NCBI GenBank assembly: GCA_020635015.1
Contig: JACKAP010000008.1
Span: forward strand, 62,001-126,000
Reading direction: 5' to 3'
DNA length: 64,000 bases
Origin: Calditrichia bacterium
GTDB taxonomy: Bacteria; Calditrichota; Calditrichia; RBG-13-44-9; J075
Part shown: positions 45,183-53,887 of the stretch, one piece after another
Layout: every line of letters starts with the position of its first letter
How positions within the stretch are numbered: the stretch's first letter is position 1
The notes under the pieces: model-generated
What the model was told of the DNA's origin: nothing
The model's database searches: none
The model's input: only the letters and a program-made list of their open reading frames with translations
Program-made: the position numbers and the translations under genes

Positions 45183-45684
45183 CTGGAGATGGGGGCTGGT
45201 GTCGGTATGGCTGCTGCTGCCGGCTGCCGGCTGCCAGTGGCTTGCTCCGCTGGCTGGCGAGAGCTGGTCTGGGCTTCACCGATATTTATTGCCGCCGGAT
45301 GTAGACCGCTCCGAGGTGGAAATCAATGCTGATATCGCCCGTCTCAAAAAAGCCAGTGAACAGCTGAGCGGCGAAGTAGCGAGAGGGTTCCGGGAAGTTT
45401 ATCCCGGCGGTGCACATGCAGCAATTTATGATAGTCTGAATGGTCGCGCAGTGAAGTTTGGGGTGCGCGTCCTGCAAATCAAGCCGTTGCCGTTACAACC
45501 GCAAGATGGTTTCCAGGTGCTAACAATCGAACTGCGGGTCGAAGCAGAATTTGCCCGACTGCTACGCTTTCTTCATGCGGTCGAACAGGAGCACACCGGC
45601 TTGCGGATACAGACGCTAACGCTTCAGCCCGCACAAATGGACCGGGTTGCCGCTGCATTTACGGTCCGGGCGTTTTTGCAGTAG
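45169..45684 (+). CDS. PilO/GspM-like assembly protein
   Basis: The 171-residue protein overlaps the end of the PilMN-like gene by 14 bases. One N-terminal hydrophobic segment (LVSVWLLLPAAG) is followed by a charged linker (about 45-75) and an alpha/beta domain. FARLLRFLHAVEQEHTGLRIQTLTLQP is the typical PilO/GspM core. The N-terminal segment ends in LLPAAGC, which resembles a lipobox; processing as a lipoprotein rather than a bitopic anchor would be unusual for PilO. The call depends partly on position between the PilMN- and PilP-like genes. PilO-type proteins pair with PilN in the periplasmic platform. Confidence 0.72.
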   Translation: MSRINWRWGLVSVWLLLPAAGCQWLAPLAGESWSGLHRYLLPPDVDRSEVEINADIARLKKASEQLSGEVARGFREVYPGGAHAAIYDSLNGRAVKFGVRVLQIKPLPLQPQDGFQVLTIELRVEAEFARLLRFLHAVEQEHTGLRIQTLTLQPAQMDRVAAAFTVRAFLQ

Positions 45685-45711
45685 AGAGACTGGGGATAAT
45701 AAGGGGGAAAC

Positions 45712-46179
45712 ATGCATGGGAAGTGGAAACATCATCAAATACTGATCTTGCTGCTCAGCGGTGTTTCGTTGGTAATCTGGGGGATCATTGCCCATGAATT
45801 TATTCGGATCGCCAATCCGTCAGCGGTGCCGGCCACCGGTAAGGAGCTGTCGCCGGAGCCGGGGGCCGCTGCCCCGCCGGAATCCGCCTGGATAGATCAT
45901 CTCGCCGGGCTTCGAAATCCTTTTATCGCCGGCGAGCGACCAGCCCAGCGCTCGCCGCCTTCTGCCCCCCAGAAGGAATCGCCGCTGCCCGCAGTTTGCT
46001 ATCGCGGCTTTCTGCAGGATGGGAATGGTTATGTCGCAGTGCTGGAAACGGCCGCCGGTCTTACCCGATTGTGCTCGGCCGGCGATTCCCTGGCGGGAAT
46101 GACGGTGCTCCGGATCGAATCTCGTCAGCTTCGGGTGCGGTTCCGCAAACGTGAAGCGCTATTGCCGCTGTTGCCCTGA
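45712..46179 (+). CDS. PilP/GspC-like assembly protein
   Basis: A 155-residue bitopic protein. It has a short N-terminus, a transmembrane helix (about 9-30, LILLLSGVSLVIWGIIAHEF), a proline-rich linker (about 35-85) and a small C-terminal beta domain. In that domain AVCYRGFLQDGNGYVAVLET and AGDSLAGMTVLRIESRQLRVRF match the homology-region fold of GspC and PilP. That domain normally contacts the N0 domain of the secretin. It lies between the PilO- and GspF-like genes, as expected for this platform component. Family assignment is by architecture and context, not by a single diagnostic motif. Confidence 0.72.
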   Translation: MHGKWKHHQILILLLSGVSLVIWGIIAHEFIRIANPSAVPATGKELSPEPGAAAPPESAWIDHLAGLRNPFIAGERPAQRSPPSAPQKESPLPAVCYRGFLQDGNGYVAVLETAAGLTRLCSAGDSLAGMTVLRIESRQLRVRFRKREALLPLLP

Positions 46180-46334
46180 ACCTTATCTAATAACCGGGGC
46201 TTTGATCATCGAGGGATGGGGTCAGCCGTCGCAATTTCAGCTACTTTCTGCCGCTGCCACCTGAGCGGCCTGGATTGTCGAAGATTGCCAGGTAGTAACA
46301 AATTGAATCGCTTCACCGGAAGGAGATCCGCAAG

Positions 46335-47414
46335 ATGAAATCCCGGCAGGATTTTTCTGTGCGGCACAGGACCCGCCTGCGGGTGCCGCGTAAAATCGTG
46401 ACCCGTTTTACCCGCGATCTGGCCATCATGCTCGCCGCTCGGATGCTGTTGGTGCAAAGTATTGCCGTGCTGGCCCGGCAAAGCGGCCACCGGAATTTCA
46501 CATTGTTGCTGCGCCATGTGCAGCGCCGACTGGAGAATGGCGCAATGCTCGCTGATTGCCTGCGCAATTATCCATTGGTTTTCGGGCGCTTTTACATCCA
46601 TCTGGTGGAGGTGGGGGAAGTTACGGGGCGGCTGGATGAGATGCTGGCCCGGATTGCCGGGTACCGGGAGAAGATCGCCGAATTACAGCGAAAATTTGTA
46701 CAGGCGCTGACCTATCCGGCCCTGGTAATAGGGGTGGCCCTGTTGGCAGTCGGCTTTATCATGATCTATGTGATCCCGACCTTTGCCGATATCTTCCGCG
46801 ACTTCAATGCGGAACTGCCCTGGAGCACCCGCCAGATTTTTCGCTTCAGCCGGTTTCTCCAGCGAAATTTTATCCTGCTGGTGTTCGGATTGACCGCTGT
46901 TGTTCTCGGGGGGTATTTTCTGCAAAAACATCCCCGGTTGCGTAGCCGGCTCGATGGCTGGTCTCTCCTCCTGCCGCTGGCCGGTGAGTGGATCCGCAAA
47001 CACCATATCTCCCAATTTTGCTATACCCTGGGCATGCTGATGGAAAGCGGCATATCACTGTTGGATGGGTTGGATATTGCCGCCAGATCCAGCAGCAATA
47101 CGCACATTCGCCGGGAGGTCTTGAAGATGCGGCAATATGTCAGTGCCGGAGAACAAATGGCCACATCGCTCGCTGCTTCCAGGATTTTTCCGTTGATGGT
47201 CACCCGGATGCTGGCGGTGGGGGAGGAAACGGCTGCGCTCCCAACGATGCTGATCCGGATTGCCGAATTATACGACCGGGAACTGGACAGCACCATCGAG
47301 ACGCTCGCCTCGGTGGTGGAGCCGCTGGTAATTTTGCTGCTGGGGCTGATCATCGGAATGGTGCTGATGTCGATCTATCTGCCGCTGTTCAATATGAGCA
47401 GCATTATGGGTTGA
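46335..47414 (+). CDS. GspF/PilC inner-membrane platform protein
   Basis: A 359-residue protein with two T2SSF domains. The first (about 20-140) starts FTRDLAIMLAARMLLVQSI and contains FYIHLVEVGEVTGRLDEML. The second (about 225-345) starts FCYTLGMLMESGISLLDGL and contains MVTRMLAVGEETAALPTML. Three transmembrane helices lie at about 140-165, 180-200 and 330-350. It is the membrane core that moves pilins in type II secretion and type IV pili. A strong GAAGGAGAT site precedes the start. A 133-base gap with a GATGGG/CCCATC hairpin separates it from the major pseudopilin gene, which could lower or uncouple expression of the downstream genes. Confidence 0.92.
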   Translation: MKSRQDFSVRHRTRLRVPRKIVTRFTRDLAIMLAARMLLVQSIAVLARQSGHRNFTLLLRHVQRRLENGAMLADCLRNYPLVFGRFYIHLVEVGEVTGRLDEMLARIAGYREKIAELQRKFVQALTYPALVIGVALLAVGFIMIYVIPTFADIFRDFNAELPWSTRQIFRFSRFLQRNFILLVFGLTAVVLGGYFLQKHPRLRSRLDGWSLLLPLAGEWIRKHHISQFCYTLGMLMESGISLLDGLDIAARSSSNTHIRREVLKMRQYVSAGEQMATSLAASRIFPLMVTRMLAVGEETAALPTMLIRIAELYDRELDSTIETLASVVEPLVILLLGLIIGMVLMSIYLPLFNMSSIMG

Positions 47415-47520
47415 TGGGGGAAGGAGTTAATGGGTGAATGGGTTGAAGAGTTGATGGGGTAAAGACTCTTGCTGATATTGTCCGCTTTTCCCCATTATCT
47501 CATATTTACCCATCAACCCC
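47413..47520. repeat. GATGGG/CCCATC inverted repeat within the secretion operon
   Basis: Left words ttaatgggtgaatgggttg (47429-47460) face right words ttacccatcaacccc (47504-47520), with tccgcttttcccc between. It sits between the GspF- and GspG-like genes. Confidence 0.75.
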
Positions 47521-47547
47521 AATCAAAACTTCATAACGGAGGAAACC

Positions 47548-47961
47548 ATGACATACTATCGCAGCTATCTCGGAAATGCCGGTTTTTCACTGACGGAATT
47601 GCTGGTGGTGATCGTGATCATCGGGGTGCTGGTTCTGCTGGCACTACCCCGTTTTACCAGTGTGATTGATAAAACCAAAACCACCGAAGCGAAACTGCAA
47701 TTGAAGCATCTGCACACGCTGCAGAAATCGTTTTTCTATGAGCACGACCGCTACAGCGCCAGCCCAGGCGAGATCGGTTATGAGCAGTCTCCGCTGGTAT
47801 CGGAAGGGGGCAGCGCCCGGTATAAGATCGAGATTGTCTCGGCAGACGGCCGTTCCTTTCTTGCCCGGGCCAGCAGTGTCATCGACAGTGATAAAGACGG
47901 CTCCGTCAGCGTGCTGGAGGTCGATCAGAGCGGACATATACGAATTGTATCGTTGGATTAA
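47548..47961 (+). CDS. Major pseudopilin, GspG/PilA-like
   Basis: The 137-residue protein has a leader ending NAG and then FSLTELLVVIVIIGVLVLLALP, a classic class III/IV prepilin helix with Glu5. The C-terminal domain begins LQLKHLHTLQKSFFYEHDRY, the pattern shared by GspG and small PilA pilins. It ends with DSDKDGSVSVLEVDQSG, an Asp-rich loop resembling a calcium-binding element. It has an AGGAGG-like site upstream and overlaps the next gene by one base (TAATG). As the only typical major pilin in the locus, it is the likely main subunit of the filament. Confidence 0.9.
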   Translation: MTYYRSYLGNAGFSLTELLVVIVIIGVLVLLALPRFTSVIDKTKTTEAKLQLKHLHTLQKSFFYEHDRYSASPGEIGYEQSPLVSEGGSARYKIEIVSADGRSFLARASSVIDSDKDGSVSVLEVDQSGHIRIVSLD

Positions 47962-48497
47962 TGATGATGTCTATGCTGAGCAGAAAAACCTGGGTGGTGG
48001 TCTTATGCGCCCTGAGCCTGATGCGATGCAGCTTCTTGGCCGGCACGCCTTCAATGTTGCCGCCGGGGCCGCATAAGCTGATGGTGCTGCCGTTCACCGG
48101 GCGGGGCCCCGGACTTTCGCTGCGTAACGGTCATATCGCGGCGGATCGATTAACCGCCTATCTCTATATGCACAGGCATTACCCGGTGGTGGACCGGAGC
48201 CAGGTGAATGATTTGCTGCAGCAGGCGGGGAAGGCCAATGTCTATTTCCTCAGCCGTGCTTCCCTATGTGCACTGGCCGATACGCTGGATGCATCGGTGG
48301 TGGTGCTGGGACTGATCGAAAATCAGCCGGCAGAGGTGGGAGGGCAGCATCCCCTCCATCGCCTGGTAATTACGCTGCGTTTCCTGGATGGCCGCACCGG
48401 GGAGATCCTGCACATCGTCCAGCGTCGTGCAGAGAGCCGCGCGCCGCTGACGCAAGTCATCGATGACATGCTCCGGGCGCTGGTGGATAAACTCTGA
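47961..48497 (+). CDS. CsgG/LpoB-like protein
   Basis: The 178-residue protein starts with a signal-like segment (VVVLCALSLMRCSFLAG). The cysteine after LSLMR is not in a strict lipobox, so lipidation is uncertain. The mature part resembles the CsgG/LpoB-type fold: HKLMVLPFTGRGPGLSLRNG, then AADRLTAYLYMHRHYPVVDRSQV, ALADTLDASVVVLGLIE and LVITLRFLDGRTGEIL. CsgG proteins form outer-membrane export channels, while smaller members act as periplasmic partners. It is translationally coupled to the pseudopilin gene and stops six bases from a convergent anti-sigma-like gene. A role in outer-membrane assembly of the machine is plausible but inferred. Confidence 0.7.
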   Translation: MMMSMLSRKTWVVVLCALSLMRCSFLAGTPSMLPPGPHKLMVLPFTGRGPGLSLRNGHIAADRLTAYLYMHRHYPVVDRSQVNDLLQQAGKANVYFLSRASLCALADTLDASVVVLGLIENQPAEVGGQHPLHRLVITLRFLDGRTGEILHIVQRRAESRAPLTQVIDDMLRALVDKL

Positions 48498-48503
48498 TGC
48501 GCT

Positions 48504-49241
48504 TCAGGGGGAGGCATCGGGAGGAAGCACGAAGAATCGACCCCGGTAAAGGGTCGCCTGTTCGGAATCCAGAGTCCAATAATACAGCCCAGGCGACAGC
48601 GGTTCCCGGAGGATGAAGGTGCCGTTTTCCACCGTAAACTGCTGCACCGGGTAGAGGCGATTATCCAGGATGGTCAGTTCCAATTGTGCCGGGGAGGTGT
48701 TGCCTGGCATGGCCGGTTCCCATTGAAAGCGCAGGTCGCCCTGCTTCAGGGTGTTGTTGGAAGGGGCCAGAACGTTTACCCGGGGTGAGGCGGTCCGCAC
48801 GTCGGTGCGCATCCGCTCTTCGAAAGCCATATCGGGCTGGAAATTGTCGCCATACCGGGCGGCATACTTTTCCAGGGTCTCCTGTTCGCTGGCCGGACCG
48901 GTGGGACCGGAAAACATCCACCAGCGGAGCAGCAGCAGAATGACTACCGCTGCAGCAATATACCCGGCCAGGCGCAGCGGGCTGCCGAAAAATGCGCCCG
49001 CCGGCCGGGGGTGTTCGGTCACGTCGGCCGGAGTTGGAACCGCGCCCGGCCGGCGGAGATGTTCGATCAGTTTTTCCCGAAGCTGCATTTCGCGGAGACA
49101 TATCTCGCAATTGAAATAATGCAATTCCATTTCATCCATCTGCGCTGGAGATAATTTACCGAGCAGGTAATCGTCAATATATGCAGCGCATTTGTCAGTG
49201 CATTTCTGGGAAGACGGATCTACATGTTTACGGTCAGGCAT
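48504..49241 (-). CDS. Membrane anti-sigma-like protein with zinc-finger motif
   Basis: The 245-residue protein begins with a cytoplasmic region bearing YIDDYLLGKLSPAQMDEMELH and the HYFNCEICLREM motif (H-x3-C-x2-C, about residues 41-48), as in ZAS-type anti-sigma factors. A transmembrane helix (about 90-108, LAGYIAAAVVILLLLRWW) and a periplasmic beta domain follow, ending LYYWTLDSEQATLYRGRFFV. The ECF sigma gene lies 70 bases upstream on the same strand, so it probably binds and inhibits that sigma factor. A close paralogue is at 53001-53759. The periplasmic domain presumably senses the state of the envelope or the secretion machine. Confidence 0.78.
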   Translation of the reverse strand: MPDRKHVDPSSQKCTDKCAAYIDDYLLGKLSPAQMDEMELHYFNCEICLREMQLREKLIEHLRRPGAVPTPADVTEHPRPAGAFFGSPLRLAGYIAAAVVILLLLRWWMFSGPTGPASEQETLEKYAARYGDNFQPDMAFEERMRTDVRTASPRVNVLAPSNNTLKQGDLRFQWEPAMPGNTSPAQLELTILDNRLYPVQQFTVENGTFILREPLSPGLYYWTLDSEQATLYRGRFFVLPPDASP

Positions 49242-49311
49242 CTGATGTCTCTGGTTTGTAAGTCGTTAATGGGTAGCCGCCATCATGCACTACCGGGAAT
49301 AAATATCCACC

Positions 49312-49875
49312 CTATTCCAGTTTATCGATTTCAGACCGGATCAGTTCCAGTCCGTAATGAATCCGGCTGTAGACCTGCTTGGGCGTAAGATTGATCCGCC
49401 GGGCGATCTCATTAACCGAAAGCTCTTCATAATAGCGCATGATGATGACTTCCTGGTACTTAGGCGCCAGGTTTTTGAGCACCCTTTCCATGACATGAGT
49501 GACTTCCGCTTTTTCAAGCCGGTTGTCTTCGAAGATCAGGTGATTTTCCATCAAGGTGGTTCCCTGACGCTTATTGCTGACGGAAGGTCGGTAGTAATTT
49601 CGGATTTTATTGCGGGCGACACCATAGGCATAGGTGCCGAGCGAGCCTTTTTCCGGGTCAAACATGCCTTTACGCAGGCTGAGGAGCAGCGACATGACGA
49701 TATCACTAACCAGCTCCTGCTGCGCTTCCGGCGAATCCTGAATGCGGTGACGTACTATCATGCTAATCTTTTCCAACAGATTGCCTTTGACGAACAACTC
49801 CTGTTCCGCTTCCGGGTCGCCGGACTGAATCCGCTGCAACAGGGCCACAAGGTGATCATGAGGTATTTCAGGCAT
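49312..49875 (-). CDS. ECF-type RNA polymerase sigma factor
   Basis: A 187-residue sigma factor when started at the ATG at 49875; a TTG at 49893 would add six residues. Region 2 includes LVSDIVMSLLLSLRKGMFDPEKG with GTYAYGVARNKIRNYYR. Region 4 has LAPKYQEVIIMRYYEELSVNEIARRINLTPKQVYSRIHYGLELI, given here as overall extent about residues 125-185, with a clear helix-turn-helix. There is no region 1 or 3, as usual for the ECF group. It is followed by its presumed anti-sigma gene. Its target promoters are unknown; the surrounding secretion genes are natural candidates. It is divergent from the sigma-54 activator gene. Confidence 0.9.
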   Translation of the reverse strand: MPEIPHDHLVALLQRIQSGDPEAEQELFVKGNLLEKISMIVRHRIQDSPEAQQELVSDIVMSLLLSLRKGMFDPEKGSLGTYAYGVARNKIRNYYRPSVSNKRQGTTLMENHLIFEDNRLEKAEVTHVMERVLKNLAPKYQEVIIMRYYEELSVNEIARRINLTPKQVYSRIHYGLELIRSEIDKLE

Positions 49876-50024
49876 GCAAAGATCCGTTTTCAATTCGATG
49901 GTGCCGGTTCAATTGCCGACATCTAATATTGATTGATGAAAATCGCTTTAAACTGCTGTGCCGGGGCAGAAGCACAGAAAGATAATAGCAATAATTTATA
50001 TTTTCGGCAATGGAAAGTTTGTAA

Positions 50025-51404
50025 ATGGATAACGAGATCGCATACATCGATAGCAAATCCCGGCGGCGGGAAAGGCTGGGAGGAGGCTTATCGCGCATCT
50101 TCCGCCTCCGGATGTTCGATTGTCCCCTGAAGCTGATCCAGGCGTTCAAACGTCATCCCTTTCCGGTTGTGATCTCTTCCTTCCGGGCCGGGGGGATGGA
50201 CGGAACTGAGCTGTTCCGGAGGCTGGAACGCCTGATGCCGGGATGTCTGAACATTCTGCTGGCCCTTCCCGGACAGCATCCGCATCCGGAGTCCCTGCCG
50301 GTGGCCCTGATCGAATGGGATGGGGAAGATGGCTGCACGGAATTGGCCCGGCGGATTGGCCGGCGGATTGCCGGTTTTCCGCTGGAACTGTTTACCGATT
50401 TTAGTGCCCCGCAAGCATCGCCGGTTGTAATAGCCGGGAGCCGGGAACTGCGCCGCATCCTGGCGGAAGCGGAGAAAATCGCCCCCCATCAGGATCCGGT
50501 GCTGGTAACCGGGGAGACCGGCACCGGCAAGGATGTGCTGGCACGCTACATTCATGCTCACAGCCGGCACCGGACCGGGCCCTGCCAGATCGTCAACTGC
50601 GCCGCGGTTTCCCCGGAATTGTTCGAAGCGGAGTTCTTCGGCCATGTGAAAGGGGCTTATACCGGCGCGGCCGGCGCTCGGGAGGGCCACTTTGTTTGTG
50701 CCCAAAACGGCACCTTGATCCTCGATGAAATTGGCGAGATCGATCTTTCCTTTCAGGCCAAGCTGCTGCGTGCCATCGAAAACCGGGAGATCTTTCCGGT
50801 GGGCAGTCAGCAACTACGGCGCCTGAACACTCGGGTCATCGCCCTGACCAACTGCGACCTAAAACAAGCGGTCGCACAAGGGCGTTTTCGGGCCGACCTT
50901 TATTATCGCCTGAATACCTATGGTCTCCATCTTAAACCCCTGCGTGAGCGGCCGGATGATGTGCCGGCCCTGGCCTATCACCTGGTCGGCCGGAGCTGGT
51001 TCGCCTTGCTGAACGACTGGCGGGAGCGTATCGAACCGGCGGTGTTGCATAACCTGAAAACCCTGGAGCTGCCCGGTAATGTCCGTGATCTGCAAAATCT
51101 GCTTGCCCGGGTGCTGACCTTTAAATCGGCAGATGACCCCTACTTGAGGTGGGCAGATTTTGAAAAAGCACTATGCCGCCATCCCGGAAGCGAGCCGGCG
51201 GAAGAAAATTTAATTCAGTTTTTGCGGCGGGTGGAGCGGTCGCGTATCCAGAATGAATTAAGTCGCAACGGCCATAACATCACCCGCACCGCCGACCGGC
51301 TCGGCCTCTCGCGTCAAAATTTGCAATACCGCATGAAGCGGCTGGCGTTGGATCGGGAAGGGGATGATGCGAATGCGGAGTGCGGAATGCGGAACGCGGA
51401 ATGA
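50025..51404 (+). CDS. Sigma-54-dependent transcriptional activator with pseudo-receiver
   Basis: The 459-residue protein has a receiver-like N-terminus in which the phospho-acceptor is replaced: VVISSFRAGGMDG has Ser52 where family members have Asp, and the acidic pair is incomplete. The AAA+ domain (about 130-365) has Walker A VTGETGTGKD, the sigma-54 contact loop GAYTGA, Walker B LILDEIGEI and the arginine-finger region RFRADLYYRLN. A Fis-type helix-turn-helix (NITRTADRLGLSRQNLQYRM) ends the protein. It should activate sigma-54 promoters, perhaps that at 40877, but probably not by Asp phosphorylation. The last residues (DANAECGMRNAE) are translated GCGGAATG repeat. Confidence 0.88.
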   Translation: MDNEIAYIDSKSRRRERLGGGLSRIFRLRMFDCPLKLIQAFKRHPFPVVISSFRAGGMDGTELFRRLERLMPGCLNILLALPGQHPHPESLPVALIEWDGEDGCTELARRIGRRIAGFPLELFTDFSAPQASPVVIAGSRELRRILAEAEKIAPHQDPVLVTGETGTGKDVLARYIHAHSRHRTGPCQIVNCAAVSPELFEAEFFGHVKGAYTGAAGAREGHFVCAQNGTLILDEIGEIDLSFQAKLLRAIENREIFPVGSQQLRRLNTRVIALTNCDLKQAVAQGRFRADLYYRLNTYGLHLKPLRERPDDVPALAYHLVGRSWFALLNDWRERIEPAVLHNLKTLELPGNVRDLQNLLARVLTFKSADDPYLRWADFEKALCRHPGSEPAEENLIQFLRRVERSRIQNELSRNGHNITRTADRLGLSRQNLQYRMKRLALDREGDDANAECGMRNAE

Positions 51405-51484
51405 AATGATGTTGGAGGTTGGATGAAGGGTGAAGGATAAAGAATGAAGGATAAGGGATGAAGGATGAAGGATGAGGGATGAAT
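51373..51484. repeat. GCGGAATG and GGATGAAGGATAAAG direct repeats
   Basis: GCGGAGTGCGGAATGCGGAAC words (51373-51403) form the end of the activator gene. GGATGAAGGATGAAGGAT words (51418-51484) run into the start of the ATPase gene. Repeats thus contribute codons to both flanking genes. Confidence 0.78.
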
Positions 51485-52947
51485 CGGGTTTGAGGATTGT
51501 TTCGGCTGAGTATGCGCTGAAGCATCGGATACTGCCGCTCCGGGAGGAAGGGGGGACGGTCTATGTTGCAGTTGCTGATAATAGGAACGATGCGCTGCTT
51601 CAGGAGCTGCAATTCATGTTCAACAAACCGGTCGTGGCGGAGTCCTGGACGGCAGAGAAGCTGTTGCCGGCAATATCCCGCCGCTACCGGCTTGGCGATG
51701 GGGCCGCCTCCGGGGAATCCCCCGCCCGCTTTGAGGCGCTGGAAAACCATTCGCCCGGTGAGGAGAATCCCGCTGCATTGCTCGACGATCACTCCGTGGT
51801 GCAGACGGTCAATCAGGTGATCTCAGAAGCGATTCGCCTTCGGGCCAGCGACATTCACGTGGAAAGCTATGAAGAGATCTTCCGCATCCGTTTCCGGATC
51901 GATGGAAAGCTGCAGGCATACGACCATCCCCCGATCCAGCGCAAGCCGGCGCTGATCTCGCGGCTGAAAATTATGGCTGGAATGGATATCGCTGAAAAAC
52001 GCCGTCCTCAGGATGGACGCATCCGTATGGTCAGCGAGCGCCGGCGGGTGGATATCCGGGTCTCCACCCTGCCGACCGACTTTGGTGAGAAGGTCGTGCT
52101 GCGCATTCTCGATCCATCCGCGCTGAACCTCTCCCTGGAAAACCTGGGAATGGAGGAGGAAACGCTGGAAAGGTTCCGGAGTGTGCTGGGATTGCCCTAC
52201 GGCATGCTGCTGGCGACGGGGCCGACCGGGAGCGGCAAAACCACCACCCTTTACGCCGGACTGCAGCATCTGAACCAACCGGAGCGTAATATTATCACCA
52301 TCGAAGATCCTGTCGAATATAACCTGCCCGGAATCAACCAGACCGCGGTGCGGCCGGAACTGGGCCTTGATTTTGCAGCGATTCTGCGCACAGTGCTGCG
52401 TCAGGATCCCAATGTCATCATGATTGGGGAGATTCGCGACCGCGAAACCGCCGCGATTGCCGTGCGTGCCGCCCTGACCGGGCACCTGGTGTTGAGCACC
52501 CTGCATACCAATGACGCGATCAGCACCATTGCGCGCTTGATCGATATGGGGATCGAACCATTCCTGCTCGCCAGTTCCCTGAAGCTGGCGCTGGCCCAGC
52601 GCCTGGTGCGTCGCATCTGTTCCCGCTGCAAACAGGAGGCGCAGATCGATTGGGAAAAATTTCGCAGCTACGGCCTGCCGGCCACCCTGCGGAATAAATG
52701 TTTCTATGAAGGCGCCGGATGCGAGGATTGTCAGCATACCGGCTACCGGGGACGGGAGGCGTTGGTGGCCCGCCTGCCGGTGGATGAGCGGATCGCCGCT
52801 GAAATCCTCCGTGGCGGCAGTGCCGGCGAGTTGCGCCGGCTGGCTGCGAAAAGCGGTTACCGGGAACTGAAAGAGATCGCCCTGCAGAAAGCCCTCGCCG
52901 GCCGGACCTCTCTGGACGAAGCGGTGTATGAGACGTTTACGGGGTGA
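51472..52947 (+). CDS. GspE/PilB-type assembly ATPase
   Basis: The 491-residue secretion ATPase drives pilin polymerisation. A short N-terminal domain (about 1-90) precedes the nucleotide-binding part: ASDIHVESYEEIFRIRFRID (about 124-143), Walker A GPTGSGKTTT, the Asp box IEDPVEYNLPGINQ, Walker B VIMIGEIRDRETA and the His box LVLSTLHTNDA. A tetracysteine zinc motif (CSRC and CEDC, about 383-424) marks the GspE/PilB group and excludes PilT. The N-terminus is shorter than in most GspE/PilB proteins. The annotated ATG lies inside a GGATGAAG repeat, so the real start could differ slightly. Confidence 0.93.
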   Translation: MRDESGLRIVSAEYALKHRILPLREEGGTVYVAVADNRNDALLQELQFMFNKPVVAESWTAEKLLPAISRRYRLGDGAASGESPARFEALENHSPGEENPAALLDDHSVVQTVNQVISEAIRLRASDIHVESYEEIFRIRFRIDGKLQAYDHPPIQRKPALISRLKIMAGMDIAEKRRPQDGRIRMVSERRRVDIRVSTLPTDFGEKVVLRILDPSALNLSLENLGMEEETLERFRSVLGLPYGMLLATGPTGSGKTTTLYAGLQHLNQPERNIITIEDPVEYNLPGINQTAVRPELGLDFAAILRTVLRQDPNVIMIGEIRDRETAAIAVRAALTGHLVLSTLHTNDAISTIARLIDMGIEPFLLASSLKLALAQRLVRRICSRCKQEAQIDWEKFRSYGLPATLRNKCFYEGAGCEDCQHTGYRGREALVARLPVDERIAAEILRGGSAGELRRLAAKSGYRELKEIALQKALAGRTSLDEAVYETFTG

Positions 52948-53000
52948 GGGGAATGCGGATTTCGGATTTCGGAATGCGGAATGATACGAAATCCTTCCAT

Positions 53001-53759
53001 TCACAGCCTTGCTTCCGGCGGGAGCGCTTCCGGCCGGGGAAGGTAGGGAACCCTGCCGGATGGGAGCACCAGGAAGCTGCCCCGGTGCAGGGTGGCGTGA
53101 GGGGTATCCAGGGTCCAGTAATAGCGGCCTGGTGGAATTTCTGTCGGGCAGGAGATGACATCTCCCGGGGTGATGTAAGTACGGATCAGCTCCAATCGAT
53201 TGTTGAAGATGGTCAGGGTAAATACCTCCGGGGCGTTGCCGGCGCTGTCCCGGCTCCAGCGGAAATGAAAGGGCGGGGAAAGTATCGCGCCGTTGGCGGG
53301 CGATTGCACCGCAACTGTGCCGGCCGACCGGAGCGATTGCTTCATGCGCGCTTCAAATGCCGGGTTGGCGGCAAAGGCGGGACCGTATTGCTGCTGATAA
53401 TCGCTCCGCAGCTCATGGTCGCGAGGAGACGGCTGCGGAACAAGAAATGCCCGCAACAGGGTCAATATCAGCAGCGCAGCGGCGGCTGCGCCGTAAAGCC
53501 GGGTGCGGATCCGCCCGGGGCGGGGGAGGAGATAGACGTGCGCCGCCAGGGAAATTTCCCCATTTTGATCCCGCAGATAGCGCACCAGGCGCTCCCGCAG
53601 TTGCAGATCCCGCAAGCATTCATCGCAGCTGAAGTAATGGGCTTCCAGCGCCTCCATCTTTTCCGGTGACAGCTTACCAAGCGCATAATCGTCCAGCAGC
53701 GCCCGCCGGGGATCATTGCAATGCCGCGGCGCCGCGGGGGAGGTTGATGATGTTTTCAC
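53001..53759 (-). CDS. Second membrane anti-sigma-like protein, without adjacent sigma gene
   Basis: A 252-residue paralogue of the protein at 48504. It shares DDYALGKLSPEKMEALEAH, the H-x3-C-x2-C motif HYFSCDECLRDL, a transmembrane helix (about 88-108, LYGAAAAALLILTLLRAF) and the C-terminal block RYYWTLDTPHATLHRGSFLV. No sigma-factor gene is beside it. It may control the sigma factor at 49312 or a distant one, or may have lost sigma binding. It is convergent with the GspE-like gene and divergent from the DUF2723 gene. A 59-base perfect hairpin lies in the upstream gap. Confidence 0.75.
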   Translation of the reverse strand: MKTSSTSPAAPRHCNDPRRALLDDYALGKLSPEKMEALEAHYFSCDECLRDLQLRERLVRYLRDQNGEISLAAHVYLLPRPGRIRTRLYGAAAAALLILTLLRAFLVPQPSPRDHELRSDYQQQYGPAFAANPAFEARMKQSLRSAGTVAVQSPANGAILSPPFHFRWSRDSAGNAPEVFTLTIFNNRLELIRTYITPGDVISCPTEIPPGRYYWTLDTPHATLHRGSFLVLPSGRVPYLPRPEALPPEARL

Positions 53760-53887
53760 GATTCAGGCCTTTCCTGGATAAACATTCCCAACTCACTCTA
53801 TAGACTTATTCACATTTTTTCATAAAATTCAGAATTTTTTTTAAAATAGGCGATACCTGCTTGTCGCAAAACCTCAGAAAACAATGA

